Positions 26,496-37,000 of a stretch of 64,000 nucleotides of DNA are shown here, piece by piece; the first letter of the stretch is position 1; the number at the start of each line of letters is the position of its first letter. Source of the DNA: Methylocystis sp. MJC1 (GTDB lineage: Bacteria; Pseudomonadota; Alphaproteobacteria; Rhizobiales; Beijerinckiaceae); the NCBI RefSeq assembly GCF_026427715.1, contig NZ_CP107558.1:62001-126000 (forward strand), written 5' to 3'. The notes under the pieces were generated by a model. That model was not told where the DNA came from. It did no database searches and saw only the letters and a program-made list of their open reading frames with translations. The position numbers and the translations under genes are program-made.

Positions 26496-27847
26496 ATGGG
26501 ATGGGCGAATGAGCAATTGCGAACAGGCGAGGGGCGCGGTCTCTTCATCGTGCTGTCGCTGGCTGCCGCCGTCTCCGCGCAGGCGGAGGAAAAACCGGTA
26601 AACTCCGCCGATCCAATTGATCTTTCGTCCAAGCGCCTGGAGCTGCGCGGGGTCGAGACCACGATAGACGAGGCGAGGGAGCGGGCGAAGAAGCTCGAGG
26701 GAGAGCTCGCCGCGCATGCCGCCATACGCGAAAATCTCAACAAAGTGCTGCTCGACGCCACCGGCCGGCTGCAGGAGACGGAAGAGCACGCAGCCCAGAT
26801 CGAGGAAAGGCTCGCCAAGCTCGCGGGCGACGAGAAGAAAATCGTCGACTCGCTCGAAAGCCGCCGCGCCGCGATCGGCCAGGTGCTGATGGTTCTCCAG
26901 CGCATGGGCCGGCGCCCGCCGCCGGCGCTCCTGGCCCGCCCGCAGGATATTCTCGACGCGCTTCGCGCCTCGCTGGCGCTGGGCGATATGCTGCCGCAAA
27001 TGCGCGCGGAGGCGCGCGCTCTGCAGAGCGACCTCGCCGAGCTTGTCCGTCTTCGCGAAATCGCCCGCCATGAGCAGGACCGCCTCACCGAAGAAAAGAA
27101 GGGGCTCTCGGAGCAGCGCGCGCGGCTCGGCGAGTTGATCGCCATGCGACAGGAGGCGATCGAAACCGCGCAATCTGCGATGCAGAAGGAGGCCGCGCGC
27201 GCGGCGACTTTGGCGCGCCAGGCGTCGAGCCTGAAAGATCTTATCACGCGCATGGAGGCCGAAAGCGAAGCGGCCCGCAAGGCGGCCGAGGCCGCGCGCA
27301 AGGCCGATGAGGAGCGAGCGGCGGCGCAGGCGAAGCTCAGCGAGGAGCAGCGCCGCAAGGCGCTGGCGGCGCCCTTCAAGGATGCTGCGCGCCTTGCGCC
27401 TGCGGTTTCCTTTGGCGATCTCAAGGGCAAGCTGAACTTCCCGGTGGCGGGGCTGGTGCTCAAGCGCTTCGGCGCGCCGGACGGTTTCGGCGGCAAGGAA
27501 AAAGCCTATTACATCGGCGCCCGGGACAATGGCGTCGTGGTCGCGCCCTGCGACGGCTGGGTTCTGTTCTCAGGACCTTACAGGAGCTACGGACAACTCT
27601 TGATCCTAAACGCAGGCGGCGGCTATTATGTCGTCCTGGCCGGCATGAATCGCTCTAATGTGAACGTCGGACAATTCGTCCTGGCGGGCGAGCCGGTGGC
27701 CAGCATGGGAGACGGAGCCGCGCAGACGGCCGCAACCGTCGCGATCGGCGCGAAACAGCCCATTTTGTATGTCGAGTTCCGCAAGGACGGTAACTCGATC
27801 GACTCGAGCCCATGGTGGGCCAAGTCAGACAGTCGGAAGGTCGGCGG

Positions 27848-27851
<4 letters not shown>
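26496..27851 (+). CDS. envC: EnvC-type murein hydrolase activator (degenerate LytM/M23)
   Basis: 451 residues. A hydrophobic segment GRGLFIVLSLAAAVSAQA (about 14-31) is the signal sequence. A long coiled coil rich in Glu/Arg/Ala (about 45-300) follows, then a C-terminal M23 (LytM) domain from about 310. The catalytic histidine positions of active M23 enzymes are not conserved (the regions read GARDNGVVVAPCDGWVLFS and YVEFRKDG), so it is probably a non-enzymatic activator of amidases at the septum. The stop overlaps the ATG of ctpA (ATGA), the usual envC-ctpA order in alphaproteobacteria. Confidence 0.88.
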
Positions 27852-29209
<1,358 letters not shown>

Positions 29210-29245
29210 GCGGGGCGGACAGGGCTAAAGAAGCGGGCGCTGCGG

Positions 29246-29270
29246 GAAAGCGGGGTCCGCTTTCTCATTT
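29246..29270 (+). terminator. Probable intrinsic terminator after ctpA
   Basis: Perfect 8-bp stem GAAAGCGG-GGT-CCGCTTTC (29246-29264) followed by TCATTT. The T tract is broken, so efficiency is uncertain. Confidence 0.55.
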
Positions 29271-29289
29271 CTGGGGGTTGAGCGCCGCT

Positions 29290-29331
29290 GCTCTGATTTC
29301 CCGATCGCGCTTCGCGCGTCGGGAATGACAG
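29290..29331. repeat. Family D palindrome, copy 3
   Basis: CTCTGATTTCCCGATCGCGC / GCGCGTCGGGAATGACA hairpin between ctpA and ccmC, matching the copies at 4216 and 10135. Confidence 0.7.
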
Positions 29332-29362
29332 CGGGCGATTATCGAAGGATCCGACGTTCTCG

Positions 29363-30133
29363 ATGCCGAATATCCTCGACTACGCCAATCCGACGCGCTT
29401 CCTCAATTTTGCGCGCATTGTCCTGCCCTGGCTTTCCGGCCTGACGCTCATTCTGCTCGCCGTCGGGCTCTACGGCGCTTTCACCGCGCCGCCCGACTAC
29501 CAGCAGGGCGAGACGGTGCGGATCATGTATATCCATGTGCCGTCGGCTTGGCTGGCGATCTTTGCTTATGTGGTGATGACCTCGGCGTCGCTCGGCGTTC
29601 TGGTCTGGAAGCATCCGCTCGCCGACGCCGCGCAGAAGACCGCCGCCTCGCTCGGCGCGGCCTTCACCTTCGTCTGCCTCGTCACCGGCTCGCTGTGGGG
29701 CAAGCCGATGTGGGGGACCTATTGGGTGTGGGACGCCCGGCTCACCTCGATGCTGGTGTTATTCCTGCTCTATCTCGGCCTCATCGCCGTGCGGCAGACG
29801 ATGGACGACACCCCGCGCGGCGCGCGCATCGCCTCCATCATGACGCTTGTCGGCGCTATCGACATTCCCATCATCAAATATTCGGTCGATTGGTGGAACA
29901 CGCTGCATCAGCCCGCTTCCGTCTTTCGCATCGGCGGGCCGACGATCTCGGGCTCCATGCTGTGGCCGCTGCTGGTCATGGCCCTCGCCGGGACGCTCCT
30001 GTTCCTGACCCTGCATTTCATGGCCATCCGCAATGAAATCCTGCGCCGCCGCCTCGCCCGCCTCTCTTTACAGGCGCTGCAGGAGGCGGCTCGGGACGAA
30101 GGCGAGGCGCCCACGCTCGAGGCTGCGCAATGA
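29363..30133 (+). CDS. ccmC: Haem exporter CcmC
   Basis: Inner-membrane component of cytochrome c maturation system I, which presents haem to CcmE. 256 residues with about six membrane segments. The haem-handling tryptophan-rich WGTYWVWDARL lies between segments, with conserved histidines before and after (YIHVPSAW; WWNTLHQPAS). The stop overlaps ccmD by 4 bases. ccmA and ccmB, often just upstream in alphaproteobacteria, are not here; ctpA precedes it instead. Confidence 0.95.
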   Translation: MPNILDYANPTRFLNFARIVLPWLSGLTLILLAVGLYGAFTAPPDYQQGETVRIMYIHVPSAWLAIFAYVVMTSASLGVLVWKHPLADAAQKTAASLGAAFTFVCLVTGSLWGKPMWGTYWVWDARLTSMLVLFLLYLGLIAVRQTMDDTPRGARIASIMTLVGAIDIPIIKYSVDWWNTLHQPASVFRIGGPTISGSMLWPLLVMALAGTLLFLTLHFMAIRNEILRRRLARLSLQALQEAARDEGEAPTLEAAQ

Positions 30134-30288
30134 GCGAACATCAAATTTTTGTGGCGCTCGCCTATGCGATCGCCTTTCTGACGATCGGCGGCAGCGCCGC
30201 GCGCATCATCCTCGACTACCGGCGCCTGAAGGCAGAGCTTGCCCGCTTCGGCACCAAGGGCCAGCGGGATGAAGGAGGCGCGGCGTGA
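30130..30288 (+). CDS. ccmD: Haem exporter CcmD
   Basis: 52-residue one-span membrane protein stabilising CcmC-CcmE interaction. The product begins MSEHQIFVALAYAIAFLTIG and continues with a basic cytoplasmic stretch YRRLKAELARFG. Position and size are typical. It starts at the ATGA overlap with ccmC and ends in a GTGA overlap with ccmG. Confidence 0.9.
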   Translation: MSEHQIFVALAYAIAFLTIGGSAARIILDYRRLKAELARFGTKGQRDEGGAA

Positions 30289-30866
30289 GCGAACCCGTCA
30301 TCGCCCAGCGTTCGCCGCTGCGTTTTCTGCCGCTCATCCTTTTCGCCCTGCTCGCGGCGCTGTTCCTCATCCGGCTCTTTACCGGCGACGCGTCGCGCAT
30401 CCCTTCGGCGCTGATCGGCAAGCCCGCGCCGACCTTCAACCTTCCCGCCCTGGATGGCTTGAAGGACACGCCCGGCCTTTCGACCGAAGACCTGCGCAAG
30501 GGCCATGTCAGCGTCGTCAATATTTTTGCCAGTTGGTGCGCGCCCTGCCGGCAGGAACATCCCGTGCTGATGGCCATGGCGCGGGACGAGGCGCTGAAGG
30601 AAAAAGGCGTCGAAATCTACGGCCTCTCCTATAAGGACGAGCCCGCTAATGCGTTGGGTTTCCTGCAGGCGGGCGGCAATCCCTTCCAGCGCATCGGCGT
30701 CGACCCGGCGGGACGCACCGCGATCGGCTTCGGCGTCTATGGCGTGCCGGAGACCTTCGTGATCAAGGGCGACGGAACCATCGCCTATAAATTCGTCGGG
30801 CCATTGTCGCCGTCGGCGGTCGCAACAACGCTCTTGCCGGAGATCGAAAAGGCGATGGGCAAATAA
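30285..30866 (+). CDS. ccmG: Cytochrome c maturation thioredoxin CcmG/DsbE
   Basis: Periplasmic, membrane-anchored thioredoxin that reduces apocytochrome c cysteines. 193 residues, GTG start overlapping the ccmD stop. The N-terminal anchor is FLPLILFALLAALFLI. The active site is W-C85-A-P-C88 in FASWCAPCRQEHP. The family acidic/cis-Pro motif GVYGVPETF is present. It ends 2 bp from the stop of the convergent PilZ gene. Confidence 0.95.
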   Translation: MSEPVIAQRSPLRFLPLILFALLAALFLIRLFTGDASRIPSALIGKPAPTFNLPALDGLKDTPGLSTEDLRKGHVSVVNIFASWCAPCRQEHPVLMAMARDEALKEKGVEIYGLSYKDEPANALGFLQAGGNPFQRIGVDPAGRTAIGFGVYGVPETFVIKGDGTIAYKFVGPLSPSAVATTLLPEIEKAMGK

Positions 30867-30868
30867 GC

Positions 30869-31291
30869 CTATCGCCGCTCCGAGAGGCGCGCGCCGTCGC
30901 GGGGCAGTTTCGATCCCTTCTGGAATTCCACGCCAACCAGCGTTTGGCGGCGCCAGACCACCCGGACGACGTGTTTCGCATTGCCGGCGTGGAGGATGAA
31001 GCTATCGGGCAAGGTCGCGCCCAAGCCGTCGATCTTGGCGCCCGTCGTCGAGATGTCCACGATCCGGCAGGGAATCGCCGGCTCCATTCCGCCCGGATCA
31101 GCCCAGACATCCGCGTATGACTTGAGCCGCGGAGCGGCGCGCCTGTCCCTTAGGGCAGCGGTCTGCTGTCGGGATCTGTCCGAGAAGGCGGCGGCCATGG
31201 CGTCTCGCGGCAAGCAGTTCGGCAAGACAGCAATGATACCCCAAAAGCCGTTTACGCCTTCCTCAAGAAAATCGCTAAATAGCGGTAGCAC
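30869..31291 (-). CDS. PilZ domain protein
   Basis: 140 residues. The c-di-GMP binding signature is present: RRAAPRLKSYADV (RxxxR part) and IVDISTTGAKIDGLG (D/NxSxxG part). No partner domain is fused. A stand-alone PilZ protein of this kind is a candidate c-di-GMP receptor, but its output is unknown. The first 30 residues are not conserved-looking, and translation may start at a later codon. It follows the TauE-family gene by 6 bp and is probably in the same transcript. Confidence 0.85.
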   Translation of the reverse strand: MLPLFSDFLEEGVNGFWGIIAVLPNCLPRDAMAAAFSDRSRQQTAALRDRRAAPRLKSYADVWADPGGMEPAIPCRIVDISTTGAKIDGLGATLPDSFILHAGNAKHVVRVVWRRQTLVGVEFQKGSKLPRDGARLSERR

Positions 31292-31297
31292 TTTGCC

Positions 31298-32038
31298 TTA
31301 CGGCGCCTTCAGGAAAAGCCCCACCGTCAGCATGGATCCGATGACGACGATGAAAATCCGCAGGATTTTCTCGTCTATTCGATGAATCAGGTGGGCGCCG
31401 CCGACGCCGCCGATCGTCGCCCCCGCCGCCGTGACGAGCGCTTGCTCCCAGTGAAGATCTGGCGAAAACAAGAAGATAACGACAGCCGACGCGTTCATCA
31501 CGCCGGCGAGCACGTTTTTGGTCGCGCTGGCGATGCGCACCGCCTGACCGGCCATGGTCAGCGCCGCAACCATCAGGAACCCGGCGCCGCCGCCGAAATA
31601 GCCGCCATAGGTGGCGATGAGAAATTGAATGAAGCCGGCGCCGGCGGGAGAAAGATGGCCATCCGCCTCTCCGGGCCGGCGGAAGAAACTGCCCCAGGCG
31701 AACAGCCCCGTCGCGAAAAGCACGAGCCAGGGCACGAGCCGGGCGAAAAGGCCGCGCGGCGTCTCCAAAAGGATGACTGCGCCGATGGCGCCGCCGATAA
31801 TGCTGATGACAAAAAGCCAGCCCAAAGTGAGCGCGCCGATGCCTTTGGCGTGGCTGCGTCCCGTCCAGCCGGTTGCGACCTGGGCCGGAAAGAGCGCGAC
31901 GCAGGAGGTGATGTTCGCCGCAAGGGCGTCCATGCCGGTGAACATCAGCGTCGGCAAAATGAGGAAGGAGCCGCCGCCCGCAAGCGCATTTTGCGCGCCC
32001 GCCCAGGTCGCGACGGCGAAAAGCAGAAGGTAGGCCAT
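31298..32038 (-). CDS. TauE/SafE family membrane transporter
   Basis: 246 residues with about eight hydrophobic segments and the duplicated TauE/SafE layout: AGAQNALAGGGSFLILPTL in the first repeat and YGGYFGGGAGFLM in the second. Family members export sulfite, sulfoacetate or other small anions. The substrate here is not determinable. It lies 40 bp after a TetR regulator and 6 bp before the PilZ gene on the same strand. Confidence 0.88.
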   Translation of the reverse strand: MAYLLLFAVATWAGAQNALAGGGSFLILPTLMFTGMDALAANITSCVALFPAQVATGWTGRSHAKGIGALTLGWLFVISIIGGAIGAVILLETPRGLFARLVPWLVLFATGLFAWGSFFRRPGEADGHLSPAGAGFIQFLIATYGGYFGGGAGFLMVAALTMAGQAVRIASATKNVLAGVMNASAVVIFLFSPDLHWEQALVTAAGATIGGVGGAHLIHRIDEKILRIFIVVIGSMLTVGLFLKAP

Positions 32039-32078
32039 AAAGGGGCTATGTCAGGTCCCAGGCCGCATGGCAAGCGGC

Positions 32079-32705
32079 TCAGGAATGATGGGTCACCTCT
32101 TGTGCAAGACCGGCGGCGATGAGGCGCACCAGTGTCTCCAATTGTGCGTCGAGCGCCTCGGCGGGCGTCTCCTCGAGCTTCCCTTCGAGGCCGAGCGCCA
32201 CGACGCCATGGACCGCCGAGAAAAGCGTGCGGGCCAGTCGCGCGCGGGACTTTTCGTCACAATCGGGCAAGAGCGCCGCCAACGGCGCCTCCAGGCGCCC
32301 GAATAATTGGTTGCGTTCGTCGGCATACCAATCCGGGACCCGCGCGCCCCCCGAAAGGCGATGCTCGAAAAGCGCGCGCCAGCTCGGCTCCTCGCGGCGG
32401 GCGAAATCCAGATAGGCGCGGGCGAGCGCCTGCAGCGCGTCGGAAGGGTTCGCGCGGCTCAAGGCTTCATCCAGCGAGTCCGCCAGCCGCTCCAGCGTCG
32501 AAAGATTGACGCGCAAGATCAGCTCGTCGAGATCGTCGAAAGCCGTGTAGATCGCGCCGAGCGCGCAACCGGCCTCGGAGGCCAGATCGCGCGCCTTGAG
32601 CCCGCCGAGCCCGCGCGCGGCGACGGAATGGCGGGCAACATCCAGCAGGCGCTCCCTGAGCTTTAGGCGTCGCTGCGTTCCGGCTTCGGTTCTGGTCTCG
32701 CTCAC
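32079..32705 (-). CDS. TetR/AcrR family transcriptional regulator
   Basis: 208 residues from the GTG at 32705, chosen because AAAGGAAG precedes it. The frame is open further upstream but the extra 55 residues are not protein-like. The HTH is about residues 15-60 (LLDVARHSVAARGLGGLKAR, then AGCALGAIYTAFDDLDELI). The C-terminal domain has the HxVxLGLEG pattern of WHG-type TetR proteins. It is divergent from the pspA-like gene, and two identical-arm palindromes sit in the 244-bp gap. It probably represses itself, the TauE gene and possibly pspA. Confidence 0.88.
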   Translation of the reverse strand: MSETRTEAGTQRRLKLRERLLDVARHSVAARGLGGLKARDLASEAGCALGAIYTAFDDLDELILRVNLSTLERLADSLDEALSRANPSDALQALARAYLDFARREEPSWRALFEHRLSGGARVPDWYADERNQLFGRLEAPLAALLPDCDEKSRARLARTLFSAVHGVVALGLEGKLEETPAEALDAQLETLVRLIAAGLAQEVTHHS

Positions 32706-32864
32706 CGGATCTTCCTTTCGAGGCCGCCAGGCTGCCGCCGCGGCGAGAAATGGTCGGGAAGGCGCCGCGTGGAGGCGAGCGGCGTTCTTCCGGTGTTTCA
32801 AAACCGCGCAACCTATTGAGCGGTTCCAGACTTGCGCATGTCCTAGAGCACAGCCCCGAGCCGC

Positions 32865-32926
32865 GTTCAATGTTTTCTTGAACGCTGTTCACAGAGGTGC
32901 TAAGAGGGGTGTGTGAACGTTGTTCA
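32865..32926. promoter_or_regulatory. Operator cluster: two TGAACGNTGTTCA sites plus a third inverted repeat
   Basis: TGAACGCTGTTCA at 32879-32891 and TGAACGTTGTTCA at 32914-32926 are inverted repeats with perfect 5-bp arms around 3 bases, differing at one central base and 35 bp apart. GTTCAA-N7-TTGAAC overlaps the first (32865-32883). They lie between the divergent TetR gene and pspA, 24-70 bases ahead of the pspA ATG, and are the likely TetR binding sites. Confidence 0.65.
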
Positions 32927-32949
32927 GCCACGCTCAGGGAAGAACCCGA

Positions 32950-33642
32950 ATGCTAAAGACCGTCGTCACATTGCTCCGGGGAAAGGCTTTCGACGCCGAG
33001 GAACGGTTCGCCGACCGCCATGCGCTCGCCATCCTCGATCAACAAATGCGCGACGCCGCCCTGGCGATGGAACGCGCCAAAAAGGCGCTCGCTTTAGCGA
33101 GCGCGCAGGACAAGACCGAGGTGCGCAAGCTCGACGCGACGCGGGCGCAGATCGCCGAGATTGAAACCCGCGCCGTCGAGGCCTTGAAGGCCGGGCGCGA
33201 GGACCTCGCCCGGAAAGCCGCTGAAAATATCGCAGACCTCGAAAGTGACGCGAAGGCGGCCGAAAAGGCCCGCGCGCTGTTCTCGGCCGAGATCAAGAGC
33301 CTCGAACGTCACCTGCGCGACCAATCCGCCCGCCTTGCCGAATTGGAGCGCGGCAGGCGGATCGCCCGCGCGGCCGAGGCTGTCCGGGTCGCCCGTCGCG
33401 GAAGGCTCGAAGAGGCGCCTTGCGGTCAATCGACCCTTTCGGAGGCTGAAGCCACATTGGCGCGGCTGCGTGAACGGCAGGCGGAAGCCCGCGCCGCCGA
33501 AGCTGCTCTCGATGATCTGGACGCCCACGACAAAGCCCAGGACCTCAACGCGGCCCTCGCCGACGCCGGCTTCGGCCCACCGGTGAAGCCGCGCGCGGCG
33601 GATGTCCTGGCAAGGCTGAAAGAAAAGGCCGGCGTGGCATGA
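32950..33642 (+). CDS. pspA: PspA/IM30 family protein
   Basis: 230 residues from the ATG at 32950. Almost entirely a long alpha-helical coiled coil (AMERAKKALALASAQDKTEV and following; heptad Ala/Leu/Glu patterns throughout), starting with the amphipathic LKTVVTLLRG typical of PspA helix 1. PspA/IM30 proteins form ESCRT-III-like membrane scaffolds in envelope stress. No pspBC or pspF is adjacent. A YiaA/B protein follows, and a divergent TetR gene with palindromic operators precedes, suggesting a non-canonical control. Confidence 0.8.
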   Translation: MLKTVVTLLRGKAFDAEERFADRHALAILDQQMRDAALAMERAKKALALASAQDKTEVRKLDATRAQIAEIETRAVEALKAGREDLARKAAENIADLESDAKAAEKARALFSAEIKSLERHLRDQSARLAELERGRRIARAAEAVRVARRGRLEEAPCGQSTLSEAEATLARLRERQAEARAAEAALDDLDAHDKAQDLNAALADAGFGPPVKPRAADVLARLKEKAGVA

Positions 33643-33713
33643 GCCCGCCCGCCGGCCTCGTCTCCTGAAAGCAAGGGCCCCAACTACAATACCGGTAGAA
33701 AAGGAAATCGAAA

Positions 33714-33995
33714 ATGTCCGCGCAACCGATCAAACATTCCGCCGCCTTCGTTGGCTTCTCGTATGTTTCCTTTGGCATCGCCGCGCTGATGGTGGGCGGC
33801 GGCGTCTTCGTCATGCCGATCGACCATTGGATGAAAGGCTTTCTCATCATGGGCGTGGTGATGCTCGTGCAATCCTGCATCATCCTCACCAAGACGATCC
33901 GCGACAATGTCGAGGCGGAAAAGCTGCTCAACCGCATAGAGGACGCCAAGACCGAGCGCCTTCTGATGGACGTCTCCAAAGGCGTCTCCGCGTAG
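33714..33995 (+). CDS. YiaA/YiaB two-helix inner membrane protein
   Basis: 93 residues with two membrane helices, FVGFSYVSFGIAALMVGGGV and FLIMGVVMLVQSCIIL, and a charged cytoplasmic tail. This matches the YiaAB domain (PF05360). It is 71 bp after pspA with its own AAGGAA ribosome site. The function of the family is unknown. The pairing with PspA suggests a membrane-stress role. Confidence 0.82.
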   Translation: MSAQPIKHSAAFVGFSYVSFGIAALMVGGGVFVMPIDHWMKGFLIMGVVMLVQSCIILTKTIRDNVEAEKLLNRIEDAKTERLLMDVSKGVSA

Positions 33996-34080
33996 ATTTT
34001 CGTAATCGGCCGGCGGTCTTGACCGATCCTTAACAGGCTCTGTTCAATTTTCGCCGGCCCAGCCCTTTGGATTGACCGCC

Positions 34081-37000
34081 ATGTCGCAATCGCTTCTGGC
34101 CACCCGCCGCTTCGCGCCGCTCTTCTGGCGCCAGTTCTTCGCCGCCTTCAACGATAATTTCCTCAAGAATGCGCTGGTTCTGATGATCCTCGCGCAGATC
34201 GGCGGCGAAAAGGGCGCGTCTCTCGTCACGCTCGCCGGCGCCATTTTCATCGCGCCCTTCTTCCTGCTCTCGGGGATCGCGGGCGAGATGGCGGATAAAT
34301 TCGACAAGGCGACCATCGCGCGCCGCCTGAGCCTCGCCGAAATCGGCGTCGCCGGGCTTTCGGCCGCGGGTTTCTATTTCTCGGACGTGACGACGCTTTT
34401 TGTGGCGCTCGCGCTCTTTGGCGTCACCGGCGCGCTGTTTGGCCCGGTCAAATACGGCATTTTGCCGGATCATCTCACGCGCGAGGAGCTGCCGGCCGGC
34501 AACGCCCTCGTCGAGAGCGCGACCTTTCTCGCCATTCTCGCCGGCACCATCGCCGGCGGCCTCGCCATGCAGGCGCATGACGAGGCCTATGGCGCCCTCG
34601 CCTTTGTGGGCGGCGTCATGGCGGTGGCGCTTGCGAGCTACGCCGCGGCCTGGTTCATCCCCTCGACGCAAAGCGCGGCGGCGGATCTCAAGATCGACGC
34701 CAATATCTTCCGCTCGACCTTCAGGCTGATGAAGGCGCTGCGCGCCGAGCGGTCGCTGCGCAGACTTACGACAGTGACGAGCCTCTTCTGGCTCTATGGC
34801 TCCATCGCCATGTCGCTGATGCCGCCGCTCGTCACGCAGTCTCTGCATGGCGCCGAGAGCGTCGTCACGCTCCATCTGACGATTTTCGCCGTCGCCATCG
34901 GCGCGGGCTCGGGGCTTGCCGCCTTTCTGCTCAAGGGCCGCATCGTCCTGCTGCCTGCCGCAATCGGCGCCGCCCTCGTCGCCATCGCGTCCTTCGATCT
35001 TGGCGTCGCCGAGCTCTCGCGCTTCGCGGCGGAAAGCCCCACGCTCGGAATCGCCGATTATTTCAACCAGCCCGGCGCGCTGCGCGCCTCGCTCGCCCTC
35101 GCGCTGCTCGCCCTCGCCGGCGGGCTGATGATCGTGCCCTCCTTCGCCGCCATACAGGCGCAGAGTCCGGCGGATCAGCGCGCCCGCACCGTCGCGGCGG
35201 TCAATGTCCATAACGCCGCCTATATGGCCGCGGGCGGCGCCGGCGTCGCTTTTCTGCAGGCGCAGGGCGTGACCCTGGCGCAGCTTTTCCTCGGCATGGG
35301 CGCGGTCGCTCTGCTGTCGGCGATCTGGATTCGCTACGCCGTGGTGAAGAATCCGATCCTCGACTTATTATCGATTATTTTTCGGTCCTTCTACCGGCTC
35401 GAAGTGAAGGGGCTCGACAATCTGGAGAGGGCGGGACCCAACCCGATCATCGCCCTCAACCATGTCAGCTTCCTCGATGCGGCGGCGATCCTCTCCGTGC
35501 TGCCCAAAGACCCCGTCTTCGCCATCGACCACGGTATCTCCCAGCGCTGGTGGGTGAAGCCCTTTCTCAAACTCACCCGCGCCATTCCGCTCGATCCCGC
35601 GAAGCCGCTCGGCACGCGCACGCTCATCAACGCGGTGAAGGCGGGCGAGTCTCTCGTGATCTTCCCCGAGGGGCGTCTCACCGTCACCGGCGCGCTGATG
35701 AAGGTCTATGACGGCGCCGGGCTCATTGCGGAAAAATCCGGCAGCCTTGTTCTGCCGGTAAAGATCGAGGGCCCGGAGGCGACCATCTTCTCGCGCCTGA
35801 CGCGCGAACAGGCGCGCCGCCGCCTTTTCCCCAAATTCACCCTCACCATGCAGGAGCCCGTGCGCCTCACGGTCGACGAGGAATTGAAGGGCAAGGCCCG
35901 GCGCATGGCGGCGGGCGCGGCGCTCTATCAGATCATGTCGGATCTGATCTTCCGCACGACCAAGCAGGACGAGACGATTTTCGAGGCCGTCGTGCGGGCG
36001 GGCGACAAGCATGGTTTATCGCGCATCGCGCTGGAAGACCCGCTGAGCGGCGCGCTCACCTACAAAAGGATTCTCATCGGCGCACGCGCGCTCGGCGAAA
36101 AAATCGCGAAGATCGATAGCGCGGGCGATTGCGTCGGGATCATGCTGCCGAACGCCAATGCGGCGGGCGTCACTTTCCTCGCGGTGACGTCTGCCGGGCG
36201 CGTTCCCGCCATGATCAACTTCACCGCCGGCGCCGCAAATATTCTCTCCGGCTGCGAAGCGGCCGGCGTCAAAACCATTCTCACCTCGCGCGCCTTCATC
36301 GAGAAGGGCAAGCTCGAGAAGCTCGTCGCCGCGCTCGAAGAGAAAGTGACGCTCGTCTATCTCGAAGAAATGCGAGCGGGCGTCACTTCTTTCGACAGAC
36401 TGAACGCCTTTCTGCGCTTCAAAAAGCCGGTCGTCGCGCGCAACGCGGGCGATATGGCCGCCGTGCTCTTCACCTCCGGCTCGGAGGGCGCGCCCAAGGG
36501 CGTGGCGCTGTCGCACGCCAATATGCTCGCCAACGCCGCGCAGGCGGCGGCGCGCATCGACTTCGGCCGCCAGGACAAGGTGTTCAACGTGCTGCCGGTG
36601 TTTCACTGCTTCGGGCTGACGATCGGCTTCATGCTGCCGCTCATCTCCGGCGTGCCGGTCTATTTCTACCCCTCGCCGCTGCATTATCGCATCGTGCCGG
36701 AGATGATTTACGACACAAACGCCACGATCTTCTTCGGCACCGACACCTTCCTTGCCGGCTATGCGCGCAGCGCCCACGCCTATGACTTCCGCTCGATCCG
36801 CTATGTCGTCGCCGGCGCGGAGCCGGTGAAGCAATCGACCCGCGACCTTTGGAGCGAAAAATTCGGCGTTCGAATCCTCGAAGGCTATGGCGTCACCGAG
36901 ACGGCGCCGGTTCTCGCGCTCAACACGCCGATGTTCAATAAATTCGGCACCGTGGGCCGCATCATGCCGGGCGTCGAGGTCAAGCTCGAGAGCGTGCCGG

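Noticed and set aside
32785..32870. Earlier start for the TetR gene near 32870
   Set aside because: The extra 55 residues are not TetR-like and would cover much of the divergent promoter region. The GTG at 32705 has a good ribosome site.
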